From assembly GCA_030049565.1 (NCBI GenBank), contig JASIKQ010000609.1, positions 1 to 5,052 on the forward strand: a DNA stretch of 5,052 nt. The letters are read 5' to 3'. The notes under the pieces were generated by a model. The model saw only the letters and a list, made by a program, of their open reading frames with translations, was not told the DNA's origin and did no database searches. Made by a program: the position numbers and the translations under genes. Within the stretch, counting starts at the first letter, position 1; every line of letters starts with the position of its first letter. Shown piece by piece: positions 1-5,052 of the stretch. The stretch comes from Candidatus Sulfotelmatobacter sp. (GTDB lineage Bacteria; Acidobacteriota; Terriglobia; Terriglobales; Acidobacteriaceae).

Positions 1-747
1 CTCTCTGCCCAAAACGCGGGTGATTGGCTGGTCGAAATGCAAAGCGCCGATGGATCGTGGTCGGGGCCTGCCGCCTATCAAAACTCCGCTCACACTTACT
101 ACAGCATGGTCGCGTGGGCTTTAGCGGAATTGGCTGAACTCGCGGATCACCGCATTCACGGTGCCTCCTATGCCTCGGCCGCCGAGCGCAACCTTGATTG
201 GGTGCTGTTGCATTTTCGGCCCACCGGATGGATCGATGGCATCAATCTGCAAGGCTATCCGAATTATTTGCACTTCATCGCTTACGCAATCCAAGGCGTT
301 CTCGAGTGCGGCATCTTGCTTCGCCGAAACGATGCCATCGAAGCGGCGCAGAAGTCGGTGTGGCTACTGCTGCGAAAGTTTGAAACAAGAAAGTTTCTCG
401 CGGGTGCCTACGATCCGGACTTCAAAAATGGTCAGCGCTTCACTTGTCTAACCGGCAATGCGCAGATCTGCTGCGCGTGGCTGCGGCTGTATGAGATCAC
501 TGGCGATCTGCGGTACCTGAACGCCGCGCTCAAAATGAACGAAATGCTGAAACAATTGCTTCCGCTGCGAGGAGGGCAGGGAATCGCGGGCGGCGTGAGC
601 GGGTCGTATCCCATCTGGGGCAGATATCAATCATTGCGCTACATCAGTTGGGGCTGCAAATTTATGGCCGACGCTCTGCTGCTGGAACAGGGGTTGACGG
701 GAGCATTCCAAGAATTCCCGAGCGAGGCTTTAGCGTGCGCATCGTAA
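1..747 (+). CDS. Prenyltransferase/squalene-oxidase-like alpha/alpha-toroid protein, C-terminal part (5' end outside window)
   Basis: The frame is open from base 1 and ends at TAA 745-747, giving 248 visible residues; the true start lies upstream. Near the left edge, AGDWLVEMQSADGSW fits the QW repeat of terpene cyclase/prenyltransferase toroids (Q14, G18, W20 in Q-x3-G-x-W). A weaker helix repeat follows at about residues 64-77. The remainder is paired helices rich in aromatic residues and Gly, with distinctive blocks HTYYSMVAWAL (31-41), PNYLHFIAY (87-95), LTGNAQICCAWLRLYEITGD (150-169) and RYISWGCKFMADALL (213-227). No DxDD cyclase motif is visible, so a terpene cyclase role is not supported. 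From memory, similar proteins occur in exopolysaccharide clusters, sometimes under unreliable names. A glycan-active toroid, such as a D-glucuronyl C5-epimerase C-terminal-like or glycosidase-like domain, is an alternative. No signal peptide can be judged because the N-terminus is missing. The gene overlaps the next by 13 bases. The fold is fairly sure; the activity is unknown. Confidence 0.72.
   Translation, partial: LSAQNAGDWLVEMQSADGSWSGPAAYQNSAHTYYSMVAWALAELAELADHRIHGASYASAAERNLDWVLLHFRPTGWIDGINLQGYPNYLHFIAYAIQGVLECGILLRRNDAIEAAQKSVWLLLRKFETRKFLAGAYDPDFKNGQRFTCLTGNAQICCAWLRLYEITGDLRYLNAALKMNEMLKQLLPLRGGQGIAGGVSGSYPIWGRYQSLRYISWGCKFMADALLLEQGLTGAFQEFPSEALACAS
722..727 (+). promoter_or_regulatory. 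Shine-Dalgarno-like site for the formyltransferase GTG start
   Basis: GCGAGG, with core GAGG at 724-727, lies 7 bases before the GTG at 735. It sits inside the end of the upstream toroid gene. It is the best-placed ribosome-binding sequence for this gene and supports the GTG over the in-frame ATG at 648. The match is partial, so coupling to upstream translation probably contributes as well. Confidence 0.5.
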
Positions 748-1562
748 TTCTCGCTCCGAGCATTTACAGCGAAACTGCCTGTGCTATGGCTGCGCATTTA
801 GCCGCAACAGGGCACGTGCCGGTGGGCGCCGTCGCGCTGCCCGCTTCCCATCGCGGAACTCTTATGCGCAAGATTGGCCAATGGGGAGCGCGAAAAGTCG
901 CGAGCTACGCGCGCATCAAGGTGCTTCCGTCGAGCAAGTGTGCTCCTGCGAGCGTGAAGAATCCCTATCTTCTATCCTTTCTCGAACACAACTCCGGACT
1001 TTTTCGCAGTCTCCGCGAACTCGCGGCCCTTTATGGCTTTCCACTGGCCATTTGCCGCGACCAGAATGAGCCGGAATCGATCTCGACCTTGCGCCAATGG
1101 TCTCCCGACCTGATTGTTTTCGCCGGCGGCAATATCCTGCGGCAACAGTTGCTCGACATAGCTCGTCTCGGGGTCATCAACGTGCATCTCGGCTTGCTGC
1201 CGGAAGTTCGCGGCATGAGCAGCCCCGAATGGTCGTTACTGCAAAAAGTTACCGTTGGAATCACGATCCACAACATGGATGCGGGAATCGATACCGGCCC
1301 CGTCCTGCAGCGATACGAGCTTCCCCACGCGACTCACTCCGAATCGCTGAGCGACCTGCGCAACCGGCTGATCGCATTTGGGGTGGAGAAAATCGCAGAA
1401 GTCGTGTGCGACCTTGATCACGGCACGATTTGTGCGACGCCGCAACCCGATCCCGACAAAAACAATCAATTCTTCGTCATGCACGAATGGCTACAAGCGC
1501 GGGCGGCGGCATGCTTAGGCAACACGTCGACCGTTGCCGTCGAGGAGACTGTGAATGGGTAA
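735..1562 (+). CDS. Formyltransferase-family protein, probable sugar-amine N-formyltransferase
   Basis: Starting at GTG 735, the product is 275 residues. The start is chosen because the Rossmann-like first strand (MRIVILAPS) begins there, GAGG lies 7 bases upstream, and the longer ATG start at 648 would add 29 residues that only re-read the upstream gene in another frame. The core formyl_transferase domain spans about residues 100-200. INVHLGLLPEVRG carries N149 and H151, and TIHNMDAGIDTGPV carries D186; these match the Asn/His/Asp catalytic triad of N10-formyltetrahydrofolate-dependent enzymes such as PurN and Fmt. It lacks the roughly 100-residue C-terminal OB domain of methionyl-tRNA formyltransferase, and the block around residues 100-160 resembles formyltransferases of polysaccharide loci. 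The likely reaction is cytoplasmic transfer of formyl from 10-formyl-THF to the amine of a nucleotide-linked amino sugar; the substrate is inferred from context only. It overlaps its neighbours by 13 and 8 bases. Confidence 0.82.
   Translation: MRIVILAPSIYSETACAMAAHLAATGHVPVGAVALPASHRGTLMRKIGQWGARKVASYARIKVLPSSKCAPASVKNPYLLSFLEHNSGLFRSLRELAALYGFPLAICRDQNEPESISTLRQWSPDLIVFAGGNILRQQLLDIARLGVINVHLGLLPEVRGMSSPEWSLLQKVTVGITIHNMDAGIDTGPVLQRYELPHATHSESLSDLRNRLIAFGVEKIAEVVCDLDHGTICATPQPDPDKNNQFFVMHEWLQARAAACLGNTSTVAVEETVNG
1542..1547 (+). promoter_or_regulatory. Strong Shine-Dalgarno site for the heparinase-family gene
   Basis: GAGGAG lies 7 bases before ATG 1555, within the last codons of the formyltransferase gene. 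It fixes the start of the 726-residue lyase-like protein and argues against the downstream in-frame ATG at 1573. It is the strongest ribosome-binding site in the window, so this gene may be initiated independently as well as by coupling. Confidence 0.7.
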
Positions 1563-3735
1563 GCTCAACACCATGCTGCAAGTCGGCCGCGCCTTCGGAG
1601 CCCGTGACGGAATTTTGCGGCTCGGATACGAACTCCGGCGCGGCAGCGGCTTCATGTCATGGAGAATGCGCTCGGTGAAGGGCTGGGATTCCTGGGAACT
1701 GGAACGCATCGCTTCGGGCATGACGGCCGAAGATCTGCTCACCGCCCGTCGCAATGGCGCGCGCGCATTTTTCTTTGATGATGCCCGACGCCTGGCACCG
1801 GATATCAAGCGAATCCTCGGCAGCGCAGGCGAAGAATCTGTTCTCCGCGAAGCGGAGAGAATTCTCGCCGGCGAACTTCCATTTTTCGGCGACCTGCACT
1901 TCACGTGCGGTTTCCCGCCGCAATGGTTTCGCAATCCAGTCACAGGCCAAAGCGTTTCGCCGCAACAGCCGTGGACGCAGATGCGTTTCGCTTCTCCCAT
2001 TTATGGCGACCTCAAGTTCATCCTGGAGCCTTCCCGCTTCTTATTCGTTTACCCGCTGGTTCGCGCATACGCCATAAGCGGCGACGAGGGCTTTCCGCAA
2101 GTGTTCTGGAGCGCAATGGAAGATTGGGCCCGCCAGAGCCCGCCGATGTCCGGCCCACTGTGGATTTGCGGCCAGGAATGCTCGTTGCGCATTCTCGCCT
2201 GGTCGTTCGCCCTGCACGCATTCATTCATTCACCAGCGACCAACACTGAGCGCGTCGGCTTGCTGATCTCGATGATTGCAGCTCACGCCTGGCGCATCGC
2301 GCAGACACTGGGTTACGCCCGCTCGCAACGTAGCAATCATTTGATCAGCGAGGCTGTCGGTTTGTGGACTGCCGGAACTCTGTACCCCGAATTGCAAGAG
2401 TCGGAAGCTTGGCAAAACCTCGGTAATCAACTCTTGCATGAGGCGGCCCTCGACCAGATCACCCCCGACGGTGTTTCGCACCAGCACTCCTTCAATTACC
2501 AGCGCATGATTCTGTATTTGCTTCTTTGGACCTTGCGCCTTGCCGAAATTACAAAGACCCCGCTCCATCACGAGCTTCGTGAGCGCGCGGAGGCTGCGTA
2601 TGATTTTCTCTGCTGCTGGGTCGATCCTGTCAGCGGCTGCGCCCCAAAGTACGGTTCCGATGACGGCAGCCTGATTCTTCCGCTGGCGCAAGCCTCCTAT
2701 CGAGATTTCCGTTCCGTGGTGCAGTTAGGCGCCGCGGTTCTTGGTCGTTCTGCTTTGCAACCTGGTCCGTGGGATGAAGCTGCGTTGTGGCTCGGCGTGA
2801 ATCCGCACCTCGCAGTTGCGAAAAAAACCGATGCCATTCCACAGCGCGGCGTTAAAGCTGGATATTTCCGTCTCGGTGACAACACTTCCTGGGCGATGGT
2901 TCGCGCCGGTTGCTACACTCGTCGCCCGTTTCAAGCCGATCAGTTGCACGTAGACCTCTGGTGGCAGGGAATCAATCTTGCACGCGACGCCGGGACTTAT
3001 CTATACAACGGCCCTGCGCCTTGGAATAACGCATTCGCTGGAACTTCGGTGCACAACACCATCACGGTTGACGGCCGCGATCAGATGCGCCGCGGCGGGC
3101 GCTTTCTCTGGGTCGACTGGGCACAGGCCTCAGGCCGTCAGTATTTTCCTCCACGCCAAAGCTACGCCACCCGTTTCGAGGGTGAACACGATGGCTACCG
3201 GCATCTTGGAATAAAGCACCGCCGCAGCGTCGAGTGGCTGCCGGATGCAGGGTGGATCGTTGTAGACGATGTCGAAGGGTTAGGCATGCACGACCTGAGC
3301 CTGCAGTGGCTCACTCCGGATTTCCCATACGAAATTTGCGAGAGCCCTTTCGAAGTTGCATTCGACACCTCAGGCTCGCACATTCGCTGGAATATTTTAT
3401 GCAGCACTCCCAGCAAACTCGTCGTGATCCGCGCAGGAAAACAAATCTGGCCGACAAAAAACGATAATGCGATCTTTACGCAACTCTTGGGCTGGGAAGC
3501 ACCCACCTACGGCGTCCTTCAACCTGCGATTTCTCTGCTTTGTTTAACTCGATCGCGGTTACCAGTTCGATTTGCAACCGTGGTTCTCACGAATGCGCGA
3601 TGCAGAATGGAAGCAGAAGAAGCGCAATTGATCATCGTGCGTAATAAACGCGAAATCCACCGAGTAGAGTTTTCTGCGCTAACAGAGCGCTCACTTGCCG
3701 CTGAGCTTTCTGCCGTGAGTGTGCCGCAAGCATGA
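1555..3735 (+). CDS. Heparinase II/III-family protein (polysaccharide lyase-like)
   Basis: This complete gene encodes 726 residues, a usual length for the family. Residues about 100-400 form the alpha/alpha-toroid N-terminal domain, with NHLISEAVGLW (261-271) and DGVSHQHSFNYQRMILY (305-321). Residues about 430-680 form the C-terminal beta-sandwich heparinase II/III domain, with ADQLHVDLWWQG (461-472), RDAGTYLYN (477-485) and SVHNTITVDGRDQ (498-510). By motif position N261, Y315, H465 and H500 are candidates for the Asn/Tyr/His residues used in beta-elimination by heparinase III-type lyases; this assignment was made by eye. Family members cleave uronate-containing glycans. The N-terminus (MGKLNTMLQVGRAFGARDG) has no hydrophobic signal-peptide core, so the protein is predicted cytoplasmic, unlike most secreted lyases. 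This favours a role in polymer biosynthesis or turnover over extracellular feeding. It overlaps the formyltransferase by 8 bases and the oxidoreductase by 4. Family assignment is firm; substrate and activity are unproven. Confidence 0.88.
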   Translation: MGKLNTMLQVGRAFGARDGILRLGYELRRGSGFMSWRMRSVKGWDSWELERIASGMTAEDLLTARRNGARAFFFDDARRLAPDIKRILGSAGEESVLREAERILAGELPFFGDLHFTCGFPPQWFRNPVTGQSVSPQQPWTQMRFASPIYGDLKFILEPSRFLFVYPLVRAYAISGDEGFPQVFWSAMEDWARQSPPMSGPLWICGQECSLRILAWSFALHAFIHSPATNTERVGLLISMIAAHAWRIAQTLGYARSQRSNHLISEAVGLWTAGTLYPELQESEAWQNLGNQLLHEAALDQITPDGVSHQHSFNYQRMILYLLLWTLRLAEITKTPLHHELRERAEAAYDFLCCWVDPVSGCAPKYGSDDGSLILPLAQASYRDFRSVVQLGAAVLGRSALQPGPWDEAALWLGVNPHLAVAKKTDAIPQRGVKAGYFRLGDNTSWAMVRAGCYTRRPFQADQLHVDLWWQGINLARDAGTYLYNGPAPWNNAFAGTSVHNTITVDGRDQMRRGGRFLWVDWAQASGRQYFPPRQSYATRFEGEHDGYRHLGIKHRRSVEWLPDAGWIVVDDVEGLGMHDLSLQWLTPDFPYEICESPFEVAFDTSGSHIRWNILCSTPSKLVVIRAGKQIWPTKNDNAIFTQLLGWEAPTYGVLQPAISLLCLTRSRLPVRFATVVLTNARCRMEAEEAQLIIVRNKREIHRVEFSALTERSLAAELSAVSVPQA
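3732..3735 (+). promoter_or_regulatory. ATGA stop/start overlap coupling heparinase and oxidoreductase genes
   Basis: The ATG of the oxidoreductase (3732-3734) overlaps the TGA of the heparinase gene (3733-3735). No convincing Shine-Dalgarno sequence lies in the 20 bases upstream, so initiation probably depends on ribosomes finishing the upstream gene. This 4-base arrangement is a classical sign of translational coupling and implies matched expression of the two proteins. Confidence 0.75.
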
Positions 3736-5052
3736 AGCAGCTATTCCAGGACGCCCGTACCGGTGAGCTCAGCGTGGTCGAAGTTCCCGCGCCGAAATTG
3801 CTCGCGGGCTGCATATTGGTTCGCACGGCGACTTCGCTGGTGTCGGCGGGCACGGAGCGGGCGTCGACCGAGTTCGCCAGTAAGAACCTGCTTCAGAAGG
3901 CTAGGATGCGCCCCGATCTGGTGCGCGACGTCCTGAATAAGCTCAGCCGTGATGGAGTGCTGGCCACTATTGATTCAGTCCGCAGCCGTCTCGATCACCC
4001 GAGTGCACTCGGTTACAGCAGCGCCGGAACCGTGATTGCTGTCGGCGAGGGCGTCGTCGACATTAGGCCCGGAGATCGCGTGGCCTGCGCCGGCACGAAT
4101 CACGCGGTACACGCCGAAGTTGCTTGTGTGCCGGGAATGCTCGCCGCGCGCATTGGTTCCGGCTCGGTGAGCTTTGACGCGGCCGCGTTCACCGCGATCG
4201 GCTCCGTCGCACTGCATGGCGTGCGCACTGCCGACGCGAAACTGGGCGACACTGTGGCCGTGATCGGCCTCGGCATGCTCGGTCAACTTACCGTGCAAAT
4301 TCTTAAAGCCGCCGGATGTTCCGTGCTGGGCATGGATATTTCCGCGGAGCGCGCGGAACTGGCCCTGCGGGTCGGCGCCGATGCGGCGACCACTTCGCCC
4401 TCGGTTTTCGAAGAACTGTGCCGCCAACATTCCGCCGGTCATGGCGCCGACGCGGTTCTCATCACCGCGCAAACCACGAGCAACGATCCCGTGAATCTCG
4501 GGGGAGCGATAGCACGAAATCGAGCAGTCATCACGGCCGTGGGAACTGTCGCCATGCAGATTCCGCGCCGAACTTTCTACGAGAAGGAACTCGACTTCCG
4601 CATCTCCCGCTCTTATGGGCCCGGCCGCTACGATGCTACTTATGAGCAAAAGGGGATCGATTATCCCATCGGCTATGTGCGCTGGACGGAAGCCCGCAAC
4701 ATGAACGCATTTCTTAAGCTGGTTGCGGATCGCAAGCTTAATTTGCAGGCGCTCATTACTCATCGTTTTCCCATCGCGCGAGCGCATTCCGCCTACGATC
4801 TGATCAACGGAAAAATGAATGAACCATTTCTCGGCGTGCTGATCACATATCCGGACGATGGCGATCTTTCCTGCTGCTTACCGCTTTCAGCGTCTGCCAT
4901 CGAGACTGACAAGAGAGAGCCGCCACAAGCGATTCGCGTTGGCCTTCTTGGCGCTGGAAACTTCGCCACGCAAGTTCTACTTCCCGCGATCAAGCGAGTT
5001 GGTGGCGCGGAATTGGTTATGGCAGCTGCAGCCAATGGTTCGCATGCGCGCC
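3732..5052 (+). CDS. Two-domain oxidoreductase: zinc-less MDR dehydrogenase fused to Gfo/Idh/MocA domain (3' end outside window)
   Basis: The frame stays open to the window edge, giving 440 residues from MKQLFQDARTGELSVVEVP. Residues about 1-370 form an MDR (alcohol dehydrogenase-like) unit: a GroES-like part, then the nucleotide-binding motif VAVIGLGMLG (175-184, GxGxxG), with D202 ending the second strand, which suggests NAD(H) preference. The catalytic-zinc positions are replaced: LVSAGTE (36-42) stands where ADHs have a Cys, and LGYSSAG (93-99) where they have GHE. The structural-zinc Cys cluster is also absent. After a linker at about 372-400, IRVGLLGAGNFA (401-412) opens a second Rossmann fold of the Gfo/Idh/MocA type, cut off by the window end; the usual full length is roughly 700 residues. 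Such fusions are common in exopolysaccharide loci and are presumed to oxidise or reduce sugar intermediates; the exact substrate is unknown. The start is fixed by the ATGA overlap with the heparinase gene. Confidence 0.85.
   Translation, partial: MKQLFQDARTGELSVVEVPAPKLLAGCILVRTATSLVSAGTERASTEFASKNLLQKARMRPDLVRDVLNKLSRDGVLATIDSVRSRLDHPSALGYSSAGTVIAVGEGVVDIRPGDRVACAGTNHAVHAEVACVPGMLAARIGSGSVSFDAAAFTAIGSVALHGVRTADAKLGDTVAVIGLGMLGQLTVQILKAAGCSVLGMDISAERAELALRVGADAATTSPSVFEELCRQHSAGHGADAVLITAQTTSNDPVNLGGAIARNRAVITAVGTVAMQIPRRTFYEKELDFRISRSYGPGRYDATYEQKGIDYPIGYVRWTEARNMNAFLKLVADRKLNLQALITHRFPIARAHSAYDLINGKMNEPFLGVLITYPDDGDLSCCLPLSASAIETDKREPPQAIRVGLLGAGNFATQVLLPAIKRVGGAELVMAAAANGSHAR

Noticed and set aside
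648..734. ATG 648 as the start of the formyltransferase
   Set aside because: The added 29 residues re-read the conserved C-terminus of the toroid gene in another frame and precede the first strand of the fold; GTG 735 with GAGG 7 bases upstream fits better. The in-frame ATG at 786 would delete the first strand.
1515..2000. Minus-strand open frame of 161 codons across the formyltransferase/heparinase junction
   Set aside because: It is antisense to two well-supported genes, its composition is Arg/Ser/Pro-rich, and no fold or motif is recognisable.
2230..2691. Minus-strand open frame of 153 codons inside the heparinase toroid domain
   Set aside because: The opposite strand encodes conserved family motifs here; the antisense product has no recognisable features.
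2821..2827. Run of seven A in the heparinase gene at the boundary of its two domains, a possible slippage site
   Set aside because: The frame continues intact through both domains with conserved motifs on each side, the in-frame heptamer is not a canonical slippery sequence, and no stimulatory structure was noticed.
3700..3760. Possible promoter or terminator between heparinase and oxidoreductase genes
   Set aside because: The genes overlap by 4 bases, and no hairpin plus T-tract or convincing -35/-10 pair is visible.
3975..4787. Long minus-strand open frame of 270 codons antisense to the oxidoreductase
   Set aside because: It lies wholly within the coding region of the MDR domain, its translation is rich in His, Arg and Gly without recognisable domain motifs, and GC-rich genes often produce such antisense frames.

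Overview
The window is a compact stretch of bacterial chromosome, moderately GC-rich by eye. It is filled by four consecutive plus-strand genes with no intergenic space. The two outer genes are cut by the window edges. Each junction is an overlap (13, 8 and 4 bases), so the set reads as one translationally coupled operon. The gene content (an alpha/alpha-toroid protein, a sugar-type formyltransferase, a heparinase II/III-family lyase and a two-domain oxidoreductase) is typical of exopolysaccharide or capsule biosynthesis loci. Taxonomy cannot be fixed from the sequence. Mid-to-high GC and this gene set would fit Acidobacteriota or a proteobacterium, with Acidobacteriota only a tentative preference.

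Layout. Bases 1-747 hold the C-terminal 248 residues of a prenyltransferase/squalene-oxidase-like toroid protein. Bases 735-1562 hold a 275-residue formyltransferase with a GTG start and an intact Asn/His/Asp catalytic triad. Bases 1555-3735 hold a complete 726-residue heparinase II/III-family protein without an obvious signal peptide. Bases 3732-5052 hold the first 440 residues of a fusion of a zinc-less MDR-type dehydrogenase to a Gfo/Idh/MocA-type oxidoreductase. This last reading frame is open to the window edge, so a search requiring a stop codon would miss it.

Working model (inference). The operon makes or tailors a surface polysaccharide. The two-domain oxidoreductase would modify a sugar precursor, the formyltransferase would N-formylate an amino sugar, and the heparinase-like protein and the toroid protein would act on uronate-containing glycan or a glycan intermediate. 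No glycosyltransferase, flippase, polymerase or export gene lies in the window, so the polymer and export route cannot be named. No RNA gene, mobile element, CRISPR array, promoter or terminator was recognised. There is no gene-free stretch of even 20 bases.
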